This document shows positions 30,873-38,430 of a DNA stretch of 38,430 nucleotides, piece after piece (within the stretch, counting starts at the first letter, position 1; the number at the start of each line of letters is the position of its first letter). The position numbers and the translations under genes are program-made. The notes beneath the pieces were generated by a model. The model saw only the letters and a list, made by a program, of their open reading frames with translations. It was not told where the DNA came from and ran no database searches. The stretch is from positions 1 to 38,430 of the forward strand of contig JASLID010000055.1 in the NCBI GenBank assembly GCA_030153045.1, written 5' to 3'. The stretch comes from Flavobacterium sp. (lineage in GTDB: Bacteria > Bacteroidota > Bacteroidia > Flavobacteriales > Flavobacteriaceae).

Positions 30873-32099
30873 GTGAATTTACTTCTGCAATCATCAATCG
30901 TTAATCGTCAACCATCAATCAGTATTTCCGGTTCTAAATCAGAAACCAATAGGTTGTTGTTGTTGCAAGCGTTGTATCCGAATATCACGTTAGATAATGT
31001 TTCCAATTCTGATGATTCTGAAGTGATGATCAAAGCGCTTTCTTCTTCTGAAAAAGTAATCGACATTCATCACGCAGGAACAACCATGCGATTTTTGACT
31101 GCTTATTTTTCAACACAAGAAGGCAAAGAAGTTACTTTAACTGGTTCTTCCCGCATGAAAGAACGTCCTATCAAAATTTTAGTTGATGCATTACGTCAAC
31201 TTGGTGCAGAAATTGAATATATAGAAAATGATGGATTTCCACCATTGAAAATCAAAGGAAAAAAACTGACTTTAAATCAAGTGACTCTTCCGGCAAATGT
31301 AAGTAGTCAATACATTTCGGCGTTGCTTTTAATTGCACCAAAACTGGAAAACGGATTGGAATTGACATTAGAAGGTAAGATTACATCCATTCCATATATT
31401 AATATGACTTTGGCTCTGCTGAATGAAATTGACATCGAAACATCATTCGTTGAAAATAAAATTACTGTCAGACATACTGAATCGGTAACAACTTCTCAAG
31501 TGTTAACTGTTGAAAGCGATTGGTCATCGGCATCTTATTTCTATTCAATTATTGCTTTGTCATCGGTTGGAACCGAAATTACATTGTCAAGCTATAAACA
31601 AAGTAGTCTTCAGGGCGATTCGGTTTTAGTGAAAATTTACAAAGAATTTGGAGTTGAAACTACCTTCGGAAATAATTCGATTGTTTTAAAGAAAATCGAT
31701 TATCCATTACATACTATAAATTGTCAGCTGAACGATTCTCCGGATATCGCTCAAACCATTGCAGTAACTTGTTTCGGATTAGGAATAGGTTGCCATTTAA
31801 CAGGTCTTCATACTTTAAAAATTAAGGAAACCGATAGGCTTGAAGCGTTGCGAAATGAATTATCAAAATTAGGAACAATTATTTCAATTACTGATGATAG
31901 TCTTACTTTGGAACCGTCTAATGTGATAAATGAGAATGTTAGAATCAAGACGTATCAAGATCACAGAATGGCTATGGCCTTTGCTCCATTAGCATTAAAA
32001 ACGGATATTGTTATTGAAGAGGCCGAAGTAGTCTCAAAATCCTATCCAAATTTCTGGAACGACTTAAAAGCAATAGGGTTCAATATTTCGGAAGAATAA
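30873..32099 (+). CDS. aroA: 3-phosphoshikimate 1-carboxyvinyltransferase (EPSP synthase)
   Basis: Joins shikimate-3-phosphate and phosphoenolpyruvate in the shikimate pathway. The 408-residue product has SGSKSETNRLLLLQAL (20-35, PEP/shikimate binding), HAGTTMRFLTAYF, KETDRLEALRNEL and the C-terminal DHRMAMAFAPLA. The start is a GTG three bases after the upstream stop; no ATG lies before the first conserved motif, so GTG is the best choice. The gene belongs to the aromatic theme of the region, although it is several genes from pheA. Confidence 0.95.
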   Translation: MNLLLQSSIVNRQPSISISGSKSETNRLLLLQALYPNITLDNVSNSDDSEVMIKALSSSEKVIDIHHAGTTMRFLTAYFSTQEGKEVTLTGSSRMKERPIKILVDALRQLGAEIEYIENDGFPPLKIKGKKLTLNQVTLPANVSSQYISALLLIAPKLENGLELTLEGKITSIPYINMTLALLNEIDIETSFVENKITVRHTESVTTSQVLTVESDWSSASYFYSIIALSSVGTEITLSSYKQSSLQGDSVLVKIYKEFGVETTFGNNSIVLKKIDYPLHTINCQLNDSPDIAQTIAVTCFGLGIGCHLTGLHTLKIKETDRLEALRNELSKLGTIISITDDSLTLEPSNVINENVRIKTYQDHRMAMAFAPLALKTDIVIEEAEVVSKSYPNFWNDLKAIGFNISEE

Positions 32100-32103
32100 A
32101 AAC

Positions 32104-32135
32104 CTCAGAACCTTAGCGTCTTAGTGTCTTAGCAG
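32104..32135 (+). repeat. 8-bp tandem repeat between aroA and queA
   Basis: CTCAGAAC, CTTAGCGT, CTTAGTGT, CTTAGCAG in direct succession. It is the same type as the arrays before metH and kynU. Confidence 0.7.
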
Positions 32136-32163
32136 CTATTTCTAAAAATAAAAGCCAAAACAC

Positions 32164-32195
32164 TTGACAACGCCTATCTCACAATCGTATATTTG
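32164..32195 (+). promoter_or_regulatory. queA promoter
   Basis: TTG at 32164-32166 and TATATTTG at 32188-32195, with a 21-base spacer. The queA ATG lies 22 bases downstream. Confidence 0.7.
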
Positions 32196-32216
32196 CAACC
32201 TAAATAAATAGACTTC

Positions 32217-33266
32217 ATGAAATTATCTCATTTCCAATTTAATTTACCAGCCGAATTATTAGCTGAGTTTCCATCAGAAAACAGAGACGAAGCACGTTTA
32301 ATGGTCGTGAACAGAAAAGCAGGCACCATCGAACACAAACTTTTTAAAGATGTCTTAGAGTATTTTGATGAAGGAGATGTAATGGTTTTAAATAACACCA
32401 AAGTATTTCCAGCGCGTCTTTACGGAAACAAAGAAAAAACAGGAGCAAGAATCGAAGTTTTCTTATTAAGAGAACTAAATGCAGAACAACGCCTTTGGGA
32501 CGTTTTAGTAGATCCTGCTCGTAAAATCCGTATCGGGAACAAATTGTATTTTGGCGACGACGATTCGTTAGTAGCTGAAGTAATCGACAATACAACCTCT
32601 CGTGGAAGAACATTACGTTTCTTATACGACGGGTCTTACGAAGAATTCAGAGCAAAATTATTAGAATTGGGTGAAACTCCAATCCCTAAATACATCAACC
32701 GCGAAGTAACACCAGAAGATGCTGAGCGTTACCAAACTATCTACGCTAAAGAAGAAGGAGCTGTAGCGGCACCAACTGCCGGTTTGCACTTTTCTAAACA
32801 TTTGATGAAGCGTTTGGAAATCAAAGGAATTAAATTTGCTGAGGTGACATTACACGTTGGTTTAGGAACTTTCAACCCAGTTGAGGTTGAAGATTTGTCT
32901 AAACACAAAATGGATTCAGAAGAATTAAAAATCACGCAAGAAGCTTGTGATATCGTAAACAGTGCTAAACTAAGAAAAAGTCGTATTTGTGCTGTAGGAA
33001 CTACTACCATGCGTGCTATGGAAAGTTCAGTTTCATCTGCCAGAACATTAAATCCTTTCGAAGGATGGACAAATAAATTCATCTTCCCTCCACACGATTT
33101 CAGTTTGGCAGATTGTATGATTACCAACTTCCATACACCAAAATCAACATTATTAATGATGATTTCAGCATTCTGTGGACACGATTTAATGCGTAAAGCT
33201 TACGACGAAGCCATCAAAGAAAAATACAAATTCTATTCTTACGGTGACGCGATGTTAATTATCTAA
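32217..33266 (+). CDS. queA: S-adenosylmethionine:tRNA ribosyltransferase-isomerase
   Basis: Transfers the ribosyl part of SAM to preQ1-modified tRNA to make epoxyqueuosine. The 349-residue length is typical. Recognisable stretches are the N-terminal LPAELLAEFPSENRDEARL, MVLNNTKVFPARLYG, VAAPTAGLHFS and LHVGLGTFNPV, and ITNFHTPKSTLLMMISAF near the end. It has its own promoter and terminator. Secure. Confidence 0.97.
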   Translation: MKLSHFQFNLPAELLAEFPSENRDEARLMVVNRKAGTIEHKLFKDVLEYFDEGDVMVLNNTKVFPARLYGNKEKTGARIEVFLLRELNAEQRLWDVLVDPARKIRIGNKLYFGDDDSLVAEVIDNTTSRGRTLRFLYDGSYEEFRAKLLELGETPIPKYINREVTPEDAERYQTIYAKEEGAVAAPTAGLHFSKHLMKRLEIKGIKFAEVTLHVGLGTFNPVEVEDLSKHKMDSEELKITQEACDIVNSAKLRKSRICAVGTTTMRAMESSVSSARTLNPFEGWTNKFIFPPHDFSLADCMITNFHTPKSTLLMMISAFCGHDLMRKAYDEAIKEKYKFYSYGDAMLII

Positions 33267-33268
33267 TA

Positions 33269-33300
33269 GTCATTGCGAGGAGGGACGACGAAGCAATCTC
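33269..33300 (+). repeat. GTCATTGCGAGG...GAAGCAATCTC dispersed element
   Basis: This sequence, with the complementary-looking ends ATTGC and GCAAT, resembles a short intergenic repeat that is widespread in many bacterial genomes. One copy only is seen in this window. Function unknown. Confidence 0.55.
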
Positions 33301-33313
33301 TTCAATAGAATAC

Positions 33314-33344
33314 AAATCCCAGCAGCAATGTTGGGATTTTTTTT
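33314..33344 (+). terminator. queA terminator
   Basis: AAATCCCA (33314-33321) pairs with TGGGATTT (33332-33339), followed by T residues to 33344. Confidence 0.88.
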
Positions 33345-33364
33345 GGCGTGACCACAAGGGTCGG

Positions 33365-33430
33365 GCTTTACACTATATCTTTTGTTTCATTGCATTACAC
33401 AAAAGGATGCCGTTTCAATCCCTCACGCTA
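33365..33430 (+). repeat. Dispersed hairpin repeat, copy D (divergent)
   Basis: ATCTTTT (33377-33383) and AAAAGGAT (33401-33408) flank a hairpin loop. The tail differs from copies A-C, reading CAATCCCTCACGC. It shares the hairpin core only. Confidence 0.6.
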
Positions 33431-33520
33431 AGAGATACCTGACTGCCACCGGCAGTCCTCCTTTTAGTTTCAAATCTCAGGTAAACGGCTGTTATTTTTA
33501 ATTTAAAATCACCGTTAAAA

Positions 33521-33552
33521 CTTAGAACCTTAGCTTCTTTGAAACTTAGTCA
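33521..33552 (+). repeat. 8-bp tandem repeat before kynU
   Basis: CTTAGAAC, CTTAGCTT, CTTTGAAA, CTTAGTCA. The third unit supplies the TTTG (33538-33541) of the probable kynU promoter. Confidence 0.7.
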
Positions 33553-33568
33553 CTTTTTTCTACTTTTA
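33538..33568 (+). promoter_or_regulatory. Probable kynU promoter
   Basis: TTTG at 33538-33541, 19 bases, and TACTTTTA at 33561-33568, one mismatch from the -7 consensus. The kynU ATG is 20 bases downstream. Confidence 0.6.
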
Positions 33569-33588
33569 CGCCACAAACAACATAATCC

Positions 33589-34860
33589 ATGACTTTTCAA
33601 AATACACGCGAATTTGCACAACAACTTGACGCTCAAGACGAATTAAAAAGCTATCGTAACGAATTTATTTTTCCGCAACACAATGGTGAAAATGTGATTT
33701 ATTTCACGGGAAATTCTCTTGGGCTCCAACCCAAAAGAACCAAGAATTACGTTGATGATGTCATGAACGATTGGGCAAATCTCGCAGTTGAAGGTCATTT
33801 TTATGCCGAAAAACCTTGGTGGGATTACCACGAGCGTTTCGCTAATCCGTTAAGTCAAATCGTGGGTGCAAAACCATCGGAAGTAACGGTAATGAACACT
33901 TTGACAGTGAACTTGCATTTGTTAATGGTGTCGTTTTATCAGCCTACCAAAACCAGATATAAAATCATTTGCGAAGAAAAAGCATTCCCTTCAGATCAAT
34001 ACATGTTTCAGAGTCAGGTTAATTCGCATGGCTTAAAACCAGAAGATACTATTGTTGAAATCAAAAGAAGAGATGGAGAACACAACATTCGTTTAGAAGA
34101 TATTTTAGCTAAAATCAATGAAGTAAGTGATGAGTTGGCTTTGGTCTTAATTGGAGGAGTGAATTACTACACGGGTCAAGTTTTCGATATGAAAACTATT
34201 ACTGAAGCTGGACATAAAGCAGGAGCAATGGTCGGTTTCGATTTGGCTCATGCTGCCGGAAACATCAAATTAGAATTACACGATTGGAATGTCGATTTTG
34301 CTGCTTGGTGCAGTTACAAATACATGAACTCAGGACCTGGAAATGCTTCAGGATGTTTTGTTCATGAAAAGCATCACCACTCAAATTTACCAAGATTTGC
34401 TGGCTGGTGGGGGCACAATAAAGAACGTCGTTTCAAAATGGAACCAACTTTCGATCCAGTTCATGGTGCCGATGGTTGGCAAGTAAGTAACCTGCCTATT
34501 TTATCTTTAGCACCTTATTTAGCTTCGGTGGAAATGTTTGCTGAAGTAGGAATGGATAGATTAATTGCCAAGAGAAATAAAATTACGGCCTATCTCGAGT
34601 TTATTTTACACGAAATTGATAAAGAAGTTGATAGTACTTTTGAAGTTATTACGCCTCAAAATCAAGAGGATAGAGCGTGTCAGTTGTCAGTTTTTCTTCA
34701 CGGAGAAGGAAGAAGTCTTTTCGATTATTTAATGAAAAACGGCGTTATTACTGATTGGAGGGAGCCTAATGTTATTCGATTGGCACCAGTTCCTTTGTAT
34801 TGTTCGTTTGAAGACATGTACAACTTCGGACAAATACTAAAAGCAGGAATTGTGAAATAA
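33589..34860 (+). CDS. kynU: Kynureninase
   Basis: A PLP enzyme cleaving kynurenine or 3-hydroxykynurenine to anthranilate or hydroxyanthranilate plus alanine. The 423-residue length is typical. Key features are YFTGNSLGLQP (38-48), the PLP-binding aspartate in GFDLAHAAGN (D218), and the Schiff-base lysine in WCSYKYMNSGPG (K244). It is monocistronic here; the other kynurenine-pathway genes are not in the window. It could serve tryptophan breakdown or NAD synthesis. Secure at the enzyme level. Confidence 0.96.
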   Translation: MTFQNTREFAQQLDAQDELKSYRNEFIFPQHNGENVIYFTGNSLGLQPKRTKNYVDDVMNDWANLAVEGHFYAEKPWWDYHERFANPLSQIVGAKPSEVTVMNTLTVNLHLLMVSFYQPTKTRYKIICEEKAFPSDQYMFQSQVNSHGLKPEDTIVEIKRRDGEHNIRLEDILAKINEVSDELALVLIGGVNYYTGQVFDMKTITEAGHKAGAMVGFDLAHAAGNIKLELHDWNVDFAAWCSYKYMNSGPGNASGCFVHEKHHHSNLPRFAGWWGHNKERRFKMEPTFDPVHGADGWQVSNLPILSLAPYLASVEMFAEVGMDRLIAKRNKITAYLEFILHEIDKEVDSTFEVITPQNQEDRACQLSVFLHGEGRSLFDYLMKNGVITDWREPNVIRLAPVPLYCSFEDMYNFGQILKAGIVK

Positions 34861-34946
34861 TCAACATTTTTTATAAATTTTGTTGTTTTTTTATTAATTA
34901 TTCTTTTTTTTTGTAAAAAAATTAATCATTATTAAACCAAACTACT

Positions 34947-37016
34947 ATGAAAAAAACATTACTAAGTTTATTCTTTTCATTGGGAATTACCGCAGCTCTT
35001 GTGGCACAAAGTTCTCCAAATGAAAAGCGAGCAAAAGATTATATTGCCTCTAAAACATCAGAATTAGAGATTCAGCCTGAGCATCAATTTAAATTGAGAT
35101 TTGTTAGAAAAGGACTAGCAGGTGAAACACTAAGATTTCAACAAATGTTGAACAATGTTCCTGTTTTTGATTCTGAAATTGTAGTCAACTTTTCACCTAA
35201 AGATGAAATTGTATACTCTTCAAATTCATATGATAAAACAGTTCAGAATATTGATGTTGTTCCCGCAATAACGGAGCAAAAGGCAATTCAGATTTCAAAT
35301 TCAGAATTAAAGTTTTCTGGAAATATTACTTTTCAAGAATCTAAATTATTCGTTTATAACAAGATACAACCAACTAAATTAGTTTATAGAGTGGTTACTG
35401 CTGCTGAAGATAAAACAGGAAGCTGGGAAGTAATTGTTGATGCAAAAACATCACAGGTTATCAGCGTAAAGGATATCGCTTTTTATCATAAAGACCGTAA
35501 AAAAGAGAAAGAAGATTCTAAGAAAAAAACAAATTCAGAGCCTAAGAAAGAAAGTAAAGCTCCTCTAGCTTATGTTTCAGGAACAGGAATGGTATTTGCT
35601 TCAGATCCGCTTGGTGTAAACCGTAGTGCTTACGCAGGACAATATGTTGATGGTAATGATGCTACAAACGCTTCATTAGACGCTGCAAGGATTTCAGTTA
35701 CCTTACCGGAAATTGATTTGACAGCAGGCGTTTATAAATTGAAAAGCTCATATGTAGAAATTAAAAATTTGTCAAACCCTAATAAAGGATTGTTTACACA
35801 AGCTACTAGTACTTTTAACTTTACAAGATTCGATGATGGTTTTGAAGCAGTTAATGTTTTTTATCACACGGACAACAGTTTAAGATATATTAACCAGACT
35901 TTAGGAATTGTTTGTGTACCTCTAACTGCATCACACGCCGGGATTTTATGGATTGATCCAAGTGGAGAAAACGGAGCTGATAATTCGCATTATTCAAATG
36001 GAGAATTACACTTTGGTGAAGGATGTGTTGATGATGGAGAAGATGGAGACGTTATCTGGCATGAACTAGGACACGGCCTACATGATTGGATGACTGGAGG
36101 TTCTTTATCTCAGGTAAATGGCTTGAGTGAAGGTTGCGGTGATTACTGGGCACAGTCTCATAGTAGAGCTTTAAATCAATGGCTTTCAACAGATGCAGCA
36201 TATCATTATATGTTCAACTGGGATGGTCATAATGCATGTTGGGGAGGAAGAACAACTAATTACGCAGCGTTATATCCGGGAGGACTTGTAGGCCAAGTAC
36301 ACTCAGATGGTCAGATATGGGCTACTTCTTTAATGAAAATATGGGATGTTATTGGCCGTGAAAAAACGGACAAAGCGTTTTTAGAAGGATTGGCGTTGAC
36401 GAATAGCTCAACCAATCAGCAAAATGCTGCTATCGCTGTTAGACAGGCTGCATTAAATATGAATTATTCTTGTGCAGATGTTAAAACTATGACAGATATA
36501 TTTACAGCAACGGGATATGTTATGCCGGCGTTACCACTTTCTATAAACTGTCCAGCGAATCAAACGGTAACAGCAGGAGCTGGGAATGTTTATACATTGC
36601 CAAGTTACCTGACTTTAACCAATGCTATTTCTACTAATTGTGGTGCAACAGTTACACAAAGCCCAACTACAGGAACGGTTTTAGCTCCAGGAGTTTATCC
36701 AGTAACAATGACGGCAACTAGTGGGTCATCTGTAAACTGTAATTTCACATTAACAGTTCAGGCTGCTTTAGGAGTTGATGAACAATTGAAAAATAATTTG
36801 ACAATTTACCCAAATCCAGCGTCTACTCAAATTACAATTAAAGGAGATTTTATCGCTGATCAAAATATCACAATCTATAATGTTTTAGGACAAAAAGTGA
36901 TGCAAAGTTCACTTAAAAGTAATGAGAATGTTATTGATATTTCAGGCTTAGCTTTAGGTGTTTATACTATTAAATTTAATGAAAGCAAAGCTTCTGTTAA
37001 GTTTGTGAAAAACTAA
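34947..37016 (+). CDS. Secreted M36/M4-like zinc metalloprotease with type IX sorting domain
   Basis: A 689-residue secreted protease. A signal peptide (1-20) is followed by a propeptide with FTP/PepSY-like segments (about 25-180) and a lysine-rich linker (about 181-205). The catalytic domain has HELGH at 372-376 and the third zinc ligand glutamate in GLSEGCGDYW (E395), as in fungalysin/thermolysin-like enzymes. A beta-sandwich of the HYR/Ig kind follows (about 530-605). The C-terminal type IX sorting domain (about 615-689) has the typical IYPNPAS, IYNVLGQKV and LALGVYTIK segments. It likely digests protein outside the cell. Confidence 0.93.
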   Translation: MKKTLLSLFFSLGITAALVAQSSPNEKRAKDYIASKTSELEIQPEHQFKLRFVRKGLAGETLRFQQMLNNVPVFDSEIVVNFSPKDEIVYSSNSYDKTVQNIDVVPAITEQKAIQISNSELKFSGNITFQESKLFVYNKIQPTKLVYRVVTAAEDKTGSWEVIVDAKTSQVISVKDIAFYHKDRKKEKEDSKKKTNSEPKKESKAPLAYVSGTGMVFASDPLGVNRSAYAGQYVDGNDATNASLDAARISVTLPEIDLTAGVYKLKSSYVEIKNLSNPNKGLFTQATSTFNFTRFDDGFEAVNVFYHTDNSLRYINQTLGIVCVPLTASHAGILWIDPSGENGADNSHYSNGELHFGEGCVDDGEDGDVIWHELGHGLHDWMTGGSLSQVNGLSEGCGDYWAQSHSRALNQWLSTDAAYHYMFNWDGHNACWGGRTTNYAALYPGGLVGQVHSDGQIWATSLMKIWDVIGREKTDKAFLEGLALTNSSTNQQNAAIAVRQAALNMNYSCADVKTMTDIFTATGYVMPALPLSINCPANQTVTAGAGNVYTLPSYLTLTNAISTNCGATVTQSPTTGTVLAPGVYPVTMTATSGSSVNCNFTLTVQAALGVDEQLKNNLTIYPNPASTQITIKGDFIADQNITIYNVLGQKVMQSSLKSNENVIDISGLALGVYTIKFNESKASVKFVKN

Positions 37017-37041
37017 GTTTTTAAAAGTTTAATTATATAAA

Positions 37042-37076
37042 AATCTGTTTCATTAATTTGGAACAGATTTTTTTTT
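37042..37076 (+). terminator. Terminator of the metalloprotease gene
   Basis: AATCTGTTTC (37042-37051) pairs with GGAACAGATT (37060-37069), with one G-U pair, followed by Ts to 37076. Confidence 0.9.
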
Positions 37077-37093
37077 GAAATTGTCTCGATTTC

Positions 37094-37124
37094 TTTCTAG
37101 TATCATATTAACCAAATATCTTTG
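37094..37124 (+). promoter_or_regulatory. Promoter of the ureohydrolase gene
   Basis: TTTC at 37094-37097, 19 bases, and TATCTTTG at 37117-37124. It favours the ATG at 37170 over a GTG at 37146. Confidence 0.65.
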
Positions 37125-37169
37125 CATTAAATACTTTAACCAATTGTGGTTAACAGAATACTTTTTAAA

Positions 37170-38255
37170 ATGACTAAAGAGCAAAAAATACAAAACTTTG
37201 ATCCATCACAACCTGGATTAGCAGATGCGACCATTTTTGGTTTGCCATTTACACCCGAAGAAAGCGAAATCATCATTATTCCTGTGCCTTGGGAAGTAAC
37301 CGTAAGTTATGGAGCTGGGGCATCAGAAGGACCTGAAGCAATACTTGATGCTTCTTTTCAAGTAGATTTATTACACCAGCAATTTCCTGAATTATGGAAA
37401 TTAGGAATGTATTATGACGAAGTACCAGAACACTGGGCTAAAAATTCTGAAAAATATAAAAGTTTAGCGCAGCCTATCATTGAATTATTGGAGAGCGGAG
37501 AAGCTGTTGAAAATTTTCCTGCATTGCAATCTGATTTAGATAAAATCAATAAGGTTTGTGGCGAATTGCATGCTGAAGTGAAAGAACGCGTTTTGCATTG
37601 GATGAACAAAGGCAAAAAAGTGGTTTTATTAGGTGGAGATCACAGCACACCTCTTGGGTACTATCAAGCTTTGGCTACCAAACACGATAATTTTGGTATT
37701 TTGCATTTAGATGCTCACATGGATTTACGTATTGCTTATGAAGGGTTTACCTATTCACACGCTTCTATCATGTTTAATGCTTTGCAAATTCCTCAAATTA
37801 CAAAGTTGGTTCAAGTTGGAATCCGTGATTTTTGCGAACAAGAAGTAGATGTTGTAAAACAACAAGGCAATCGCGTTATTGTTCATACAGATATGGATTT
37901 AAAAGCTGAAACTTTTGAAGGTAAAACCTGGCAACAACAATGTGATGAAATTATTTCAGCCTTACCGCAAAAAGTATGTGTTTCTTTCGATATCGACGGA
38001 ATGTATTCATGGTATTGTCCCAATACAGGTACTCCGGTTCCGGGAGGTTTCTCTTTCGAACAAGCAACCTATTTGTTTGATAAATTAACTGAAAGCGGAA
38101 AAGAAATCATTGGATTCGACTTAGTAGAAGTGGCTCCTGGTGATGACGATTGGGACGGAAATGTAGGTGCTAGAATGCTATTTCACATGTGCGGTATGTT
38201 GGCTAAAAACAACGGAATGAATGTGGGAGATAAAATAAAATTCTATAAAAAGTAA
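37170..38255 (+). CDS. Ureohydrolase (agmatinase/arginase family)
   Basis: A manganese hydrolase of guanidino compounds that releases urea. The protein is 361 residues from the ATG at 37170. Metal ligands are visible in GGDHS (155-159), LDAHMD (180-185) and SFDIDG (272-277). It is longer than classical agmatinases (about 300 residues), with an inserted acidic/helical segment at about 70-145 (PEHWAKNSEKYKSL onward), as in the Bacteroidetes agmatinase-like subgroup. The substrate (agmatine, arginine, formimidoyl-glutamate or another guanidino acid) cannot be assigned. Its own promoter precedes it. Confidence 0.88.
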   Translation: MTKEQKIQNFDPSQPGLADATIFGLPFTPEESEIIIIPVPWEVTVSYGAGASEGPEAILDASFQVDLLHQQFPELWKLGMYYDEVPEHWAKNSEKYKSLAQPIIELLESGEAVENFPALQSDLDKINKVCGELHAEVKERVLHWMNKGKKVVLLGGDHSTPLGYYQALATKHDNFGILHLDAHMDLRIAYEGFTYSHASIMFNALQIPQITKLVQVGIRDFCEQEVDVVKQQGNRVIVHTDMDLKAETFEGKTWQQQCDEIISALPQKVCVSFDIDGMYSWYCPNTGTPVPGGFSFEQATYLFDKLTESGKEIIGFDLVEVAPGDDDWDGNVGARMLFHMCGMLAKNNGMNVGDKIKFYKK

Positions 38256-38330
38256 GCGAAATCATGTAAATTTTAAAGAGTGTACCTGACGTTACTTTGT
38301 AATGTTATTAATTCTTTAAAATTATTGATT

Positions 38331-38430
38331 ATGAAAACTATATATTTAGTTGTTTTATCTCTGGTTATTTTTTCTTGTCAAAATCAAACAAAACTAGATC
38401 TTGAAAAAGAAAAACAAGCCGCCATTGATT
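38331..38430 (+). CDS. Putative lipoprotein, partial (cut by window end)
   Basis: Only the first 33 codons are present. The frame begins MKTIYLVVLSLVIFSC, a signal peptide with a lipobox-like cysteine at residue 16, then a charged stretch. This predicts a membrane-anchored lipoprotein. No family can be recognised from the fragment. Confidence 0.65.
   Translation, partial: MKTIYLVVLSLVIFSCQNQTKLDLEKEKQAAID

Larger units (their letters stand above)
33267..33588 (+). other. Repeat-rich gap between queA and kynU
   Basis: No gene is seen. In order it holds: a GTCATTGCGAGG/GAAGCAATCTC element (33269-33300), the queA terminator (33314-33344), dispersed repeat copy D (33365-33430), the inverted pair TACCTGACTGCC with GGCAGTC nearby, an 8-bp tandem repeat (33521-33552) and the kynU promoter (33538-33568). 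Confidence 0.75.

Noticed and set aside
30873..30950. An ATG start for aroA
   Set aside because: No ATG in frame occurs before the first conserved motif, so the GTG at 30873 was kept.
34862..34892. A terminator after kynU
   Set aside because: Only a five-base-pair CAACA/TGTTG stem with a long AT loop precedes the T run, too weak to call.

Overview
The window is chromosomal DNA of a Bacteroidetes bacterium, most likely Flavobacterium or a close relative. Several signs agree: AT-rich coding, promoters of the Bacteroidetes type (TTTG, about 19 bases, TAnnTTTG), a GldA gliding-motility ATPase, a GLPGLI-family protein next to a TonB-dependent-type outer membrane protein, a secreted protease with a type IX secretion tail, and a methionine synthase split into two genes.

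Layout. 1-4.1 kb: a DNA glycosylase, soluble pyrophosphatase and a membrane ion-pumping pyrophosphatase with an unusual Cys/Met-rich tail. 4.1-10.3 kb: a deoxynucleoside kinase with an exported partner (minus), a GLPGLI/outer-membrane-receptor pair (plus) and an outer membrane beta-barrel (minus). 10.4-23.3 kb: a large methionine block. metK (minus) is divergent from a plus-strand operon of a 59-residue protein, OsmC protein, metX, aspartokinase/homoserine dehydrogenase, a second OsmC protein and a sulfhydrylase; then split metH and metF. 23.3-24.5 kb: a small membrane protein and gldA (minus). 24.6-32.1 kb: an M28 peptidase, then an aromatic block (pheA, aminotransferase, DAHP synthase-chorismate mutase), rsgA, dtd, a small membrane protein, a MazG-like gene and aroA. 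32.2-38.4 kb: queA, kynU, secreted metalloprotease, a ureohydrolase and the start of a lipoprotein.

The most interesting content is the regulation. The methionine block appears to use three RNA control modes: a SAM-II-like aptamer before metK, a SAM-I (S-box) aptamer before metH, and, before the metX operon, two consecutive Met-rich leader peptides, each followed by its own terminator and each containing an antiterminator inside its coding region. Three near-identical 15-bp palindromes lie at the metX operon promoter, so a DNA-binding regulator probably adds a fourth layer. pheA also has a leader-peptide attenuator, rich in Phe/Tyr/Trp codons, with a perfect 8-bp antiterminator. None of these leader peptides is long enough for routine gene calling.

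The genes form one flow: aspartate to homoserine (ThrA), acylation (MetX), sulfhydrylation to homocysteine, methylation by split MetH using methyl-folate from MetF, and activation to SAM by MetK. QueA also consumes SAM. Dispersed intergenic repeats of at least two kinds (an ATCTTTT/AAAAGGAT hairpin element and 8-bp CTTAG-type tandem repeats) occur several times. No tRNA, rRNA, CRISPR array, transposase or prophage gene was seen.
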